Shown: positions 54,020-63,883, counted from the stretch's first letter. The stretch is 64,000 nucleotides of DNA from Ignavibacteria bacterium (GCA_016710985.1 JADJTX010000019.1:1-64000), one strand, 5' to 3'. A program made the numbers and translations. The notes: generated by a model from the letters alone, not told the origin.

Positions 54020-57000
54020 TTAACTTTTATAACCTACCTCTGCCACGCTCTCGCTTGCGGAGGGGGCAAGAGGGAAATTACTAAACGGAATAGAAATTCT
54101 CAGTACTGTCCCGTTATTCTCTTCCGGTTCAATCTTAAGTTCACCTTTTAATATCTTCACTCTCTCAGCTATTCCCGATAATCCAAAGCCGTGCTTATGG
54201 TCCTCAGAAGATTTTTGTCTGAAGCTAATCCTATTCCATTATCCGAAATTGAAACAATAATCTGATTCTCAAGCCGTATAACTTTTAATTCTGCTTCAGT
54301 AGCTTTTGAATGTTTAATAATATTGTTTATACCTTCCTGTATGACTCTGTACAAATTAATTTCGGCTTCTTTGGAAATAACATCATCTACATTATCAACT
54401 TTAACACTAAACTCAATATCACTTGCCCTTGAAACATCTTTAATAATTGATTCAATTGCTTCGGAAAATCCAAGACGTTCGAGCTGATGAGGATGTAAGT
54501 TGTATGAAATTCCTCTAACGTCATTGATTGTTTCTGACGACATATCGGAAATTTCAGTCAATGCGTTTTTTAAATTTTCAATATCATCGGGATTTCTTAA
54601 TGCCAGCAATGCTTTACTCTTTGTAAGTAAAATATCATGTGCGATCGTATCGTGTAATGCAGATGCAATCCTTTTCCTTTCTTCTTCCTGAGATTCGATC
54701 AGTCTTCTTGAAAATTCTTCTTGCGCTGTTTTTTCTTTTTTAAGTTTGCTTACTCTTTTTTTGTAACCGAATCCCACGGTCATAAATATTATAGCTGCTC
54801 CGCAGGACTTAAACCACCATGTCTGCCACCAAGGAGGAGTAATAATTAGTTTCACGGAAGTTCCTTCTTCATTCCATACTCCGTCATTATTTGAACCTTT
54901 GACTCTGAATGTATATTCTCCCGGTTCAATGTCCGTATAGTTTGCAGTTCTAATATTCCCGACATTATTCCATTCCTTATCAATTCCTTCCAGCATATAA
55001 GCATGTTGATTTTTTTCTGGGATAGTATAATCCAGTGCAGCATAGTCAAATGAAAAAAAATTCTCTTTATAAGAAATAGTAATTAACTTTTTTTGGGTAA
55101 TTGATGTATCCAGCTTAACTTCCTTATCGAATACCTTGAAGTTGGTTAACACAATTGTAGGAATGATTTTATTTAACCGGATACTATCCGGATAAAAACT
55201 GGTAAAACCACCATCCCACCCAAAAAACATTTCCCCGTCTTTTGATTTAAAATCAGACTTAGTATTAAAACATTTTCCAGGAATTCCCTCTTTTTCATTG
55301 TAGTTTATAGACGATCCGTTATCAGGATTAAACATACTTAAACTCATTGTGCTTTGAATCCATAGATTTCCGTTATTATCTGACTGCATTCCAAAAAAAA
55401 TTTCATTGTTCTGACCATTCCCGATTGAACAGTGCTTAAAGTTTTTTGTATGTGTATCAAAGTCATACATACCTGCATTGGTTGTTAAAACCCAATAACC
55501 CTTTTTTTTTATGCAAAGAGAAGATACTCTGTCACTATTTATTTTATTTGTGTCATTGGGATTAATTCTGTAAAAAATCACGCTGTCAGTTTTTGGGTCA
55601 ATCATTGCTAATCCCTGATTAGTCCCTATATACATATATCCGTTAACGTCTTGAGAAATGTCATTAATACTTATCTGACCATAATCTTCAAAATCATTTT
55701 CTGCAGTTAAATATTTCTTTTTCAGGTTTCTGTTTTTGTCAAAAACTCTTAAACCTCCATACCACAATCCGAGCCAAAGATTTTCATCTTTATCTTCAAA
55801 AATAACGTGAGTGTTAAAACCTGTTCCATCAAAGTCATAAAAATGAATGAAACTTTCCGTTTCCGGGTCATATTTTTCTAAAGGACCATTTTCATTTTTT
55901 CCTATCCACATATAATTTTTTTTGTCCCTGTAAATACAAAAAATGGAATTATTAAAAAGACTGGTGGTATCATTCGGATTATTCTCAAAGTGACGGATTT
56001 TTTCCTTATTTTTGTTAATAACATCTATTCCATTATTGCTGCCAATCCATATATTTTCCTTAATATCCTCGCCAAAAGATAACAAATTTGATTCATTACT
56101 GTTATAATTTAGCAAATTATCATAATAATTAAATTTCCATTTGTATTTATTATATGTTACAAAACTGGCTTCTTTTGATTTACAGATCCATACAATACCC
56201 ATTTCATCAGTGTAAATAACCTTAATATCTGATAATGCCGGATATTCTTTTTTTCCAATATTTGTAAAAACATTAGTTACAGGGTCAATAATACTAATAC
56301 CCTCAGAAGTTGCAATCCATAAAAGACCTTCTAATCCCTTTGACATCCTAGAAACTTGATCTCCTATTAAGCTATTATTTTTTAAAGAATCATATTTAAA
56401 ACGATGAAACTCTTCTTTTATTTTATCAAATTTGTTAATTCCACTATCCGCTGTTGCGATCCAAATATCTCCATTATTATCTTCAAGAATACTGTTTATG
56501 CGATCTGAACTTAAGCTGTTAGGATTACCAGAACTAAATTGATAATGAGTAAATATTTTACTTACAGGGTTATATTTATATACTCCCCTCGACCATGTTC
56601 CTATCCACAAATCATTATCTTTGTCTTTATACAAAGTCGATGGATTTCTAAAACCTTCAGAATCAAGATCATAGCGTGTAAATTTATCATTTTCTCGATC
56701 GTATTTTTTCAATCCTGTACTGGTTACAATCCATAATTCTTTATTGTTTGAAATGTGAATTGCCATTACATCATTGTATTCGAGAGTAGATTCGTCTTCA
56801 CGATTAAATTTATATATCTTGAATTCTTCTGTGGTTTTGTTAAAACGATTCAAACCACCCAGTGTCCCTATCCATAAGTAATTGTCATCGTCACAAATGC
56901 ACAATAATTTATTTGAACTTATGGATTTAGAGTCATTTCTATTACGAAAGTAGGCTTTAAAATTGTAACCGTCAAACCTGTAAAGACCTACATCAGTTGC

Positions 57001-57207
57001 AAACCATACAAAACCTACCTTGTCCTTGACAACAGATGTTATTACCTTTGGAAAATTCTCATCACTTGTTTTAAATTTATCGAATTCATATTTATTTTGC
57101 TGCGGAAAGATATTTTGCACACCCGGCAGGAGAAGCAATATTACTATAGCAAGTTTCAATTTCCAATTAAATGTATTTTTAGTTTGTTTATTTTTCAATT
57201 TTAACAT
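54020..57207 (-). CDS. Propeller/Y_Y_Y sensor histidine kinase, frameshifted near the end
   Basis: From 57207 the frame gives a signal peptide (LKLAIVILLLLPGVQNIFPQ), reg_prop repeats (FVWFATDVGLYRFDGYNF and many more), Y_Y_Y, a membrane segment (~825-843) and HisKA_3 (RIASALHDTIAHDILLTKSK). The HATPase_c domain reads to SDNGIGLASDK. A one-base shift at ~54215 then ends the open frame at 54169. The other register supplies the missing HGFGLSGIAERVKILKGELK and TVLRISIPFSN, then a tail encoded by intergenic-type repeat DNA to a stop at 54020. The frameshifted product lacks the G2 box and should not bind ATP well. No response regulator follows directly. Confidence 0.87.
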
Positions 57208-57496
57208 CTAGTGATTTTAACTATAAATTAATAAATACTAACTGAATATTAACTCATAAAATTTTTAAAATTGATTTTGTTTTAACGATGCCGTTTGTAA
57301 GGAGATCTATTTAATTCCTCTTGAAATTCATGATACCTGCCTTATTTTTGAGCGGGTATCACGAATATGTTTCGGTACAATTCACGGGCTGTTTCTTTTC
57401 AATTTCAAATTTCAAATTACAAAATAGAGCTGAGAATTAAGAGTTAGAATATATTCAACATTTGACATCTCAATACCTAATACTCAATACTCAATA
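57208..57496. other. Intergenic with a small hairpin and ACTCAATA repeats
   Basis: GATACCTGC and GCGGGTATC face each other at ~57332-57360. CTCAATAC/ACTCAATACTCAATA units at ~57466-57497 run into the stop region of the subtilase gene. No gene. Confidence 0.5.
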
Positions 57497-60400
57497 CTAT
57501 TTCAAAAGCATCATGGATTTCGTTTGAATAAATTCACCGGACTTAATTCTGTAAAAATAAACTCCGCTCGATAAATTACCTGCAAAAAAATCAACTGTAT
57601 AGCTACCCGCGCTTTGTTTTTCATTAACAAGTGAAGCGACTTCTTTCCCAAGCACATCATAGATTTTTAAAGTCACATAATTTGAAATCGGTATATCATA
57701 TTTGATCTTTGTAGCCGGATTAAAAGGATTCGGATAATTTTGTGATAGTGAATACTCATTTGGAATTTCAAGATTCAGATTTGAAATTCCTGTAGTACCG
57801 TTTACTTTGCAAATATTGTCTAAGTATAAATTGTTTCCGGAAGCGCTTACTGCTTGAAAACGAATTAAGTCAGTTCCTATTGGTAATGCGTACCTCTTAG
57901 TTGCCCATTGGGTTGGATTTGGAACAAACGAATTTGTTCTGGGCGAAGCAGTCACCAGATTACCTGAAACTCCACCCGCGAGTCTCTCTAAAATGGAATA
58001 ACTCAATCCGGAGTTTGATGAAACTTCTATTATAAGAGAATCAATTTCAGTTTGATAAGTTGCATAAGCATGGTTAAACTTCAATGAGTCGCCCGTCACA
58101 GACATTCCAAATGGATTTGATATCATATATTGAGTTGCACCCGATTCGGCTTCATAATTTTTGAATACTGCCGAGCCGCCACTTGTTGCAAAAGCACCAA
58201 CAGTCGCTCTGCTCCATAATGGTGTGCCGCTATATTCCAGATTCCAGAATTGAGGAGGAAAAGTTACCGATACGTAATCCTGACACAAATTAAAATAACT
58301 GATTTTGATTTTGTATTGAATTGTCGAATCACTGTTGTGCAACAAAGAATTATCCTGTGCAAATATTTTGTAAAATATTGAATCTCCGTTGGACACGTCA
58401 GAGTTTATAGAATTAAACAATGCTTCATAATTATTTTGAACTGTATTTATTAGTTTAAAATGTTTTGTTACCGAAGGATTATTCTTGTACCATCTGACCC
58501 AAACTGAATCTATCCCGATCGTATCGGTAACTGCTGATTTAATTATTGCCGGCCAATATTGAATTGGAAATGAAGTTGTAACTGAGTGTAAAATAACCGG
58601 AGGAATAATGTCGTTGAGAATGTTAAATGAAAAATAATTATCCGGAGCAATTACCGGATAGGTTTTAGAAACACCCGTGATATCTACGGCTTTAATGTAA
58701 TATTTATATAAAGCCGGTGCTCCGTTTCCCGGAATATTTGCAGTCCAGTTATTTCCGCCGCTGTTAGTCATAGGGATACTGTCATAAGTATTTCCTCTTG
58801 TCCAGAATACTTTGGTTTTTGCAGGGTCAATCGATCCGTTTATTGAAACTATCGAACTATTTACTGTGTATGGTCCGGATAAATTCTCTGTGTTGTTTAA
58901 AGAAGTATGACTAAATGTGAAACCCCGGCTGCCTTCAGTATACCTTATTGCATTATAAGCATTCACTTTTCCATAACCCATTTCATTATTCCATGTATAT
59001 CCTAAAGAACTATAGGGTCCGGTTGAATTATAATTGTAGTTGCCGACTTTATCTGCTGATCTGCTTAAATATTCTCTTACTTTATCCCATCTTAGAGTTG
59101 AATCAACTGACAGCATCAATGCAACAGTCCCGGCAGCATTAGGAGTTGCGCTCGATGTTCCGTTGAAATTTGAAATATAATTGCCTGTAGTATAACCTCC
59201 GTTACCTGAAATATCGGTTGCAAATATTTTTACACCCGGAGCTACAATACTTAAACCTGTTCCATAACAAGATCCCCAATTTTCATTATCACAGCTTACA
59301 GTACTTTTCCTCTGATTGCAGGGACTTAAAGCTCCAACAGCTATACCATTGGGATTAGAAGCGGGAAAAATTACGTTTGATTGATAATTCCCCGCAGCAA
59401 AAAGGTAAATTGTACCTTTGCCGTTTCTTCCTAACGTCGTACCGTCAAGAATCGCATTATCTATAATGGAAGAGCTGTTAAAAGATCCCCATGAGTTTGA
59501 ACAAATCCAACTTCCTGTCTGCCATGCATAAATTAAACCTTGAGCAATATCAACCCATTCTCCTGAAGCACTGGAATTGAAAGATTTTATGTTTATAATT
59601 TTGCAATTTGGTGCAACTCCTGAAACTCCAGTTAAATTATTTCCTATCGCAGCAATAATTCCCGCGCAAGCTGTCCCGTGTCCATTATCATCAAAAGCAT
59701 TTGTGCTTTCATTTATAAAATTGTACTGAGAATTAGGAATTAAATTTCCTGCAAGATCTTCATGCAATGTATCTATACCTGTATCAATGACAGCGATTTT
59801 TACTTTATTGCTTCCAAGTGTAATATTCCAAGCGCTTTCTAATCGCATATCACATCCTGCTGCTCCTGAAATTCCTTCCGGAATATTATTTCCCGTATTT
59901 CTTAAAGCCCATTGCTGTGAGAAGAGTGGATCATTAGGAACATACTGACCCAGATTTGTAATATATAAATTCGGCTCTGCATAATTTACTTTTTCGCTTT
60001 CAAACATTTCATTTGCAGCGTCAAATGAAAATGTATTTGAATTAACTTTGTAAACAATCGTTTTCCCGCCGGTTAATGAAAGAGTCATAACAAAGGTTAA
60101 GTTTTTGCTTCGTTCAATTTCAGCTATCTCATTATCCGGCATATTAGATTTATACTGAACGATGATTTCATTATTGGCTGCAATTAACTGGTTGTTATTT
60201 TCTTTTTGACCCGCTGAAAATACCGGAGATACACATTCAAATATTTCTGAAGATTTTAAATTATTGAGAAGATCAGTTAAATCAGAATTTCGAAAAGTTA
60301 AGTTTAATTTTAAAATCTGATTTTTTTCCTTAGATATAAATTTATCATAATTCAGATACTGACCAAAGACTTGTGTAGAATTAATGAACTGATCTTTGCT

Positions 60401-60568
60401 CAATTCTTGATTTAATTTTACATAAATATGATCATATTGAAGATCAAGATATGTTTTTGAATTTTTATAATAGTAATAATTTGTAATGGAGCTGTTTTGT
60501 GAAAATATAAATTGAGGTGCTGAATTAATCATTAAACTTAACGATAAGCAGATAAGTAATTTTTTCAT
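57497..60568 (-). CDS. Secreted subtilisin-like (S8) protease with T9SS sorting domain (intact)
   Basis: I start it at 60568 (MKKLLICLSLSLMINSAPQF, a signal peptide); an in-frame start 16 codons earlier would bury it. The protein is 1023 residues. The S8 domain shows Asp262 (IAVIDTGIDTLHED), His297 (DDNGHGTACAGI), Asn394 (FAAGNYQSN) and Ser472 (NGTSSATPNAAG). Ig-like (NNWTANIPGNGAPALYKYYI) and jelly-roll/MAM-like domains (CQDYVSVTFPPQFW to SGNNLYLDNICK) follow, and these resemble the broken subtilase at 7839-10999. It ends in a T9SS domain (LSQNYPNPFNPATKIKYDIP to KSMMLLK). It is likely an exported, surface-bound or released protease. Confidence 0.93.
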   Translation of the reverse strand: MKKLLICLSLSLMINSAPQFIFSQNSSITNYYYYKNSKTYLDLQYDHIYVKLNQELSKDQFINSTQVFGQYLNYDKFISKEKNQILKLNLTFRNSDLTDLLNNLKSSEIFECVSPVFSAGQKENNNQLIAANNEIIVQYKSNMPDNEIAEIERSKNLTFVMTLSLTGGKTIVYKVNSNTFSFDAANEMFESEKVNYAEPNLYITNLGQYVPNDPLFSQQWALRNTGNNIPEGISGAAGCDMRLESAWNITLGSNKVKIAVIDTGIDTLHEDLAGNLIPNSQYNFINESTNAFDDNGHGTACAGIIAAIGNNLTGVSGVAPNCKIINIKSFNSSASGEWVDIAQGLIYAWQTGSWICSNSWGSFNSSSIIDNAILDGTTLGRNGKGTIYLFAAGNYQSNVIFPASNPNGIAVGALSPCNQRKSTVSCDNENWGSCYGTGLSIVAPGVKIFATDISGNGGYTTGNYISNFNGTSSATPNAAGTVALMLSVDSTLRWDKVREYLSRSADKVGNYNYNSTGPYSSLGYTWNNEMGYGKVNAYNAIRYTEGSRGFTFSHTSLNNTENLSGPYTVNSSIVSINGSIDPAKTKVFWTRGNTYDSIPMTNSGGNNWTANIPGNGAPALYKYYIKAVDITGVSKTYPVIAPDNYFSFNILNDIIPPVILHSVTTSFPIQYWPAIIKSAVTDTIGIDSVWVRWYKNNPSVTKHFKLINTVQNNYEALFNSINSDVSNGDSIFYKIFAQDNSLLHNSDSTIQYKIKISYFNLCQDYVSVTFPPQFWNLEYSGTPLWSRATVGAFATSGGSAVFKNYEAESGATQYMISNPFGMSVTGDSLKFNHAYATYQTEIDSLIIEVSSNSGLSYSILERLAGGVSGNLVTASPRTNSFVPNPTQWATKRYALPIGTDLIRFQAVSASGNNLYLDNICKVNGTTGISNLNLEIPNEYSLSQNYPNPFNPATKIKYDIPISNYVTLKIYDVLGKEVASLVNEKQSAGSYTVDFFAGNLSSGVYFYRIKSGEFIQTKSMMLLK

Positions 60569-60635
60569 TTTTATTATTTTTTTAAATATCTTTTTAAAAT
60601 CAGTATTTCTGTTCAAATGAATTCCTTAGTGATCT

Positions 60636-60725
60636 TCAGAATAACAAACATCCTGGGTTAGCTATCTCGGCTCCTTTCAGCATGGTTACCAAAACAGAAT
60701 TAAATTTTTTAATTAATGCTTTCAT
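60636..60725 (-). CDS. Possible small ORF, 29 residues
   Basis: ATG at 60725 follows GGGAGG at good spacing and overlaps the stop of the lipoprotein pseudogene (ATGA). The frame is MKALIKKFNSVLVTMLKGAE, then IANPGCLLF. It has a basic amphipathic start and one Cys. It is short and unrecognised, so it may be chance. Confidence 0.25.
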   Translation of the reverse strand: MKALIKKFNSVLVTMLKGAEIANPGCLLF

Positions 60726-60966
60726 TTTAAATTTCCTCCCTGCATACCATTGCCGCTTTCACCTATAGCAAATCCTACCAGCCACACATCAATTGTTTTT
60801 GTCTGAGCGCTGATATTTTTTATTGAAAGATCTTAAAACGCAAAGTTTCCGCTTTTCTTCCACGTGCATGGTAGTGAAGAATTCTCAACCTGATTGGAGA
60901 TGCGTATGTATAAATCCTTTGCGTTTATTGTGCAATTAGAAATTGAATAAGAATTTATAAGTTTGA
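60722..60966 (-). pseudogene. Lipoprotein pseudogene, C-terminal half of the 'CSDQITS' family
   Basis: The translation SYSISNCTINAKDLYIRISN, then SSLPCTWKKSG, TAA, DLSIKNISAQTKTIDVWLVG parallels the intact protein at 63473 (EYSISNCGITKKDLYITASN, SLPCGSSNYF, IDVKLIGAGK). An in-frame TAA and the lack of a signal peptide and N-terminal half mark it as dead. Its 5' side adjoins the inverted repeat at 60977-61072. Confidence 0.75.
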
Positions 60967-60976
60967 GACAATAATT

Positions 60977-61072
60977 AAAAACAATAACCCGCTATACCGG
61001 TAAAGTAATTTAGTATCATCCCTTCGGGAAAGGAAAAAATGTTCGCGTACATTTTTCCGGGTTATTGTTTTT
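60977..61072. repeat. 96-base element with perfect 15-base terminal inverted repeats
   Basis: AAAAACAATAACCCG at 60977-60991 is matched by its complement at 61058-61072. Inside is a smaller hairpin (GGAAAAAATG...CATTTTTCC). The left end (ATAACCCGCTATACCGGTAA) resembles the end of the gene at 62654 (ATAACCCGCCATACCGGTGA). It sits where the lipoprotein pseudogene loses its N-terminus. Confidence 0.55.
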
Positions 61073-61172
61073 TAAAGAACTGCGAGTTACGGATATTCAA
61101 ATTAAAGTAAATCTAAAACCGTCAATCAAAAATCTAAAATCCATCAAATCCGAATTCCCAATTTCCAAATCG

Positions 61173-62594
61173 TTACTTGATCAGCATCATTCTCTTTACA
61201 TCAACAAACTCTCCGGTTTCCATCCTGAAGAAATATATTCCGCTTGACAGATTAGCTCCGTTGAATTCAGCTCCATAATTTCCTGCGGGCTTATGCTCGT
61301 TAATTAGCGTCATAACTTCCTTACCAAGGACATTATAAATTTTCAATGTCACCAAACCATTTACAGGAATTGAAAAATTAATTTTTGTAGCCGGATTAAA
61401 AGGATTCGGATAATTTTGTGATAGTGAATACTCATTTGGAATTTCAAGATTCAGATTTGAAATTCCTGTAGTTAAATCACATCCGCCGGATCGTGCAACG
61501 TATAAGCCAAAAGTAGTTGCGCCCGTGATGGACCCGCCGGGAATAAATATATTTATTTTGCCGCCTATATCTTTTGCGGAAACCACACCCCAATAGTTTG
61601 CAGCAGCTCCGGTACCTCTGCCCGATAAAGGAGTTTGCCATGTTCCTGAAGTTGTATTAAATATAAAAATGCTGTCTTGCTGTTGGGGGTCAGGAAAAGT
61701 TTGACCTGCGATGACATAAAAATGTCCGTCAATTCCAACTCCGCCGGATCTTGACATTCCGGTTCCTCTGCATGGAACTTGCGGTCCTAATGCCCATGTA
61801 ATAGTATTTCCGTTTGCACCTATTGTTCCTATATACATATCTTTTCTTGCGGCACCTGACCACCCGGAAGCTGCATAAATTTTATTTCCAACAATACCTC
61901 CCGCAAAAGTACGTCTGCCCGCTCCTGACGGAACTGAATCTGATCCCCGTGACCATGTGTCTGTAGATGGTCTGTAAATTTGTACTGACCGGTAATATTG
62001 CGTCCATCCTCCCATTATGCAATAAATTACACTGTCTCCCCAGCATGCTCCGGCGTTTCCCTCAACCGGAGTTGGGATAGGAGCTACTTCGTCCCAACCT
62101 AATCCAACTCTGTATCTAAGTGTATTAGCAGTTGGAGTTCCAAAACCGTTACTGCCTCCAATGTAATACAAAGCATTTCCGCATTTTACTAATGACCCTA
62201 CTGATTTTTCTACAGGCATAGAAACTCCTGTAGACCATGAATCCGAAGTAATTGAATACCTGTAAACATCCATTGAAGGATTACTATTGGCACTTCCGCC
62301 GGCAACATATAAAGTATCACCTAACCAGTTGGATGCAATCCCAACACAACCGTCAGGATAAGCAGGAATCGGACCTTTATAACAAATTGAATCCGGAACT
62401 ATTGCTGAATTATCTAACTGAATTTCGGAAGGTAATGACTTTGGACTCATAGAGGTCATCTCATTTACTTGTTGCTGTATTTTTGTATCAATATAATTTT
62501 CATCTGAATATGGATTATCCTGTGATGAATAACCCAAAATTAAAAACAATGAAAATAAAACAGGTAAAAAATAAATCGATAATTTGGTTTTCAT
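61173..62594 (-). CDS. Kelch-type propeller protein with T9SS sorting domain
   Basis: The 473-residue product has a signal peptide (SIYFLPVLFSLFLILGYSS) and kelch motifs (LYVAGGSANSNPSMDVYRYS, LYYIGGSNGFG, YCIMGGWTQYYRSVQIYRPS, IYAASGWSG, FYVIAGQTF), i.e. a galactose-oxidase-like propeller. A T9SS domain closes it (NYPNPFNPATKINFSIP to KRMMLIK). No copper-site residues are apparent, so it is probably a binding protein. The linker before the sorting domain (TGISNLNLEIPNEYSLSQ) is the same as in the subtilase ending at 57497, with an 89-base DNA match. It is exported by T9SS by analogy. Confidence 0.88.
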   Translation of the reverse strand: MKTKLSIYFLPVLFSLFLILGYSSQDNPYSDENYIDTKIQQQVNEMTSMSPKSLPSEIQLDNSAIVPDSICYKGPIPAYPDGCVGIASNWLGDTLYVAGGSANSNPSMDVYRYSITSDSWSTGVSMPVEKSVGSLVKCGNALYYIGGSNGFGTPTANTLRYRVGLGWDEVAPIPTPVEGNAGACWGDSVIYCIMGGWTQYYRSVQIYRPSTDTWSRGSDSVPSGAGRRTFAGGIVGNKIYAASGWSGAARKDMYIGTIGANGNTITWALGPQVPCRGTGMSRSGGVGIDGHFYVIAGQTFPDPQQQDSIFIFNTTSGTWQTPLSGRGTGAAANYWGVVSAKDIGGKINIFIPGGSITGATTFGLYVARSGGCDLTTGISNLNLEIPNEYSLSQNYPNPFNPATKINFSIPVNGLVTLKIYNVLGKEVMTLINEHKPAGNYGAEFNGANLSSGIYFFRMETGEFVDVKRMMLIK

Positions 62595-62653
62595 TTTTCT
62601 CTAATTTAAATTATTAAAAATAGTTTTTTAGAATTCTTGTATTACATTTTAAT

Positions 62654-63241
62654 TTAAAGCTTAATAACCCGCCATACCGGTGATGTCATTGTAGCCGCGC
62701 CGGGAAATCCCGGAAGTTCTTTTTTAGTCCAGCTGTTTCCTCCGTCTTTTGTTTTATATATAAAATTCGGGCTTTCGCAGCCATTAATATTTCCTGAAAC
62801 AGCAATTCCAAATAATGGCATACTTTCGGAAAATTTTACTCCGTTAAAAGATGCAGTAGGTCCTTCTATTGAATCAAGTACGATCCAGCTTAATCCTGCA
62901 TCTGTAGTTTTGTAAAATCTTGCTTTTCCGTTTATACCGGCATCACCTGCAAATACAGTGTTAGCATCCTTTGTCCATATACAGAATAGTTTAGTGAATA
63001 TTCCGTTAGTTGATACAGCAGTCCATGTTAAACCGGCGTTAGTTGTATGTGTGATCATTGGTGCTCCCATATTTCCTCCAGCACACCAGAAATTATTATT
63101 ATCTGCTACAGAAATGCACGGACTTAAGCCCGGATTTGAAATAATCCCTGTCACTTTCCATTGTGAGTAAGAAGTTTTAGCTAAAATTAAATTAGACGTG
63201 ATAAACAGGACAAAGAAGAAGTAGTGATATTTTTTTTTCAT
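62654..63241 (-). CDS. Short exported YCF48-like propeller protein, probably truncated
   Basis: 195 residues, with AAAGGA before the start and a signal peptide (YFFFVLFITSNLILAKTSYS). YCF48/BNR-like repeats follow (ITHTTNAGLTWTAVSTNG, FYKTTDAGLSWIVLD, IYKTKDGGNSWTKKELPG). The protein ends at TSPVWRVIKL. Relatives such as those at 21076 and 30485 are more than twice as long and end in a T9SS domain, so the 3' part has been lost here. The end sequence recurs at 60985-61005, inside a small inverted-repeat element. Confidence 0.75.
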   Translation of the reverse strand: MKKKYHYFFFVLFITSNLILAKTSYSQWKVTGIISNPGLSPCISVADNNNFWCAGGNMGAPMITHTTNAGLTWTAVSTNGIFTKLFCIWTKDANTVFAGDAGINGKARFYKTTDAGLSWIVLDSIEGPTASFNGVKFSESMPLFGIAVSGNINGCESPNFIYKTKDGGNSWTKKELPGFPGAATMTSPVWRVIKL

Positions 63242-63472
63242 TTTGATTTTCCTTTTGTTTTAAATATTTAATGGTTCAAAAATATGCAGAATAAAGTGTT
63301 GTATGAATTGAGACAGAAGAACTTTCTTAACCGGTGAAATTACTCTATTTAATATGTGTGGAAAATATTGATTTTTAAACCCAATGATATCAGATAAAGT
63401 TAGATTATGTATAAATTGAAAAAGTCGCTTGATTTTTTTTCAAAACATTAAGATTGATTCTGCTATTTAACT

Positions 63473-63883
63473 TCATTTTCCTGCACCTATCAGCTTCACA
63501 TCAATACTTCGAGTATGTTCGCTTCTGTTTTCAATCAGCAGATCTTCCAAAAAATAATTGCTGCTGCCGCATGGAAGGCTCTGTGATGCATCAATGTTTG
63601 ATGCAGTAATATACAGATCCTTTTTTGTAATTCCGCAATTTGAAATTGAATACTCTGTGATGTGCTCTAATCCTGTGAGTCCGGAATGAAGACGGATACT
63701 TTCTCCGGAATTTAATAGAAACGTAGCCGAATAAGAATCGCTTTTTCTGATGTTGCCGGAATTTAATACCTGATTTTCATTTGATGCGGAATTTAATGAT
63801 GAGGTAATGCTGTCACTGCAGGAAGTTATAACAGCTAAACAGATCATAAGTAAAATCCCTGTGTAAAGTTTTGTTGTTTTCAT
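63473..63883 (-). CDS. Small lipoprotein, 'CSDSITS' paralog family
   Basis: The 136-residue product has a lipoprotein signal with ITSC, Cys22, then SDSITSSLNSASNENQ. The core 'YSATFLLNSGESIRLHSGLT', EYSISNCGITKKDLYITASN, SLPCGSSNYF and RSIDVKLIGAGK follows the family seen at 34683-38013. Two mature cysteines may pair. GAAAGGAAAAC precedes the start. A broken paralog lies at 60722-60966. Function unknown. Confidence 0.8.
   Translation of the reverse strand: MKTTKLYTGILLMICLAVITSCSDSITSSLNSASNENQVLNSGNIRKSDSYSATFLLNSGESIRLHSGLTGLEHITEYSISNCGITKKDLYITASNIDASQSLPCGSSNYFLEDLLIENRSEHTRSIDVKLIGAGK

Noticed and set aside
53337..57207. Hybrid one-protein two-component system (kinase fused to receiver and HTH)
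   Set aside because: All kinases end after the HATPase domain; the regulators are separate genes.
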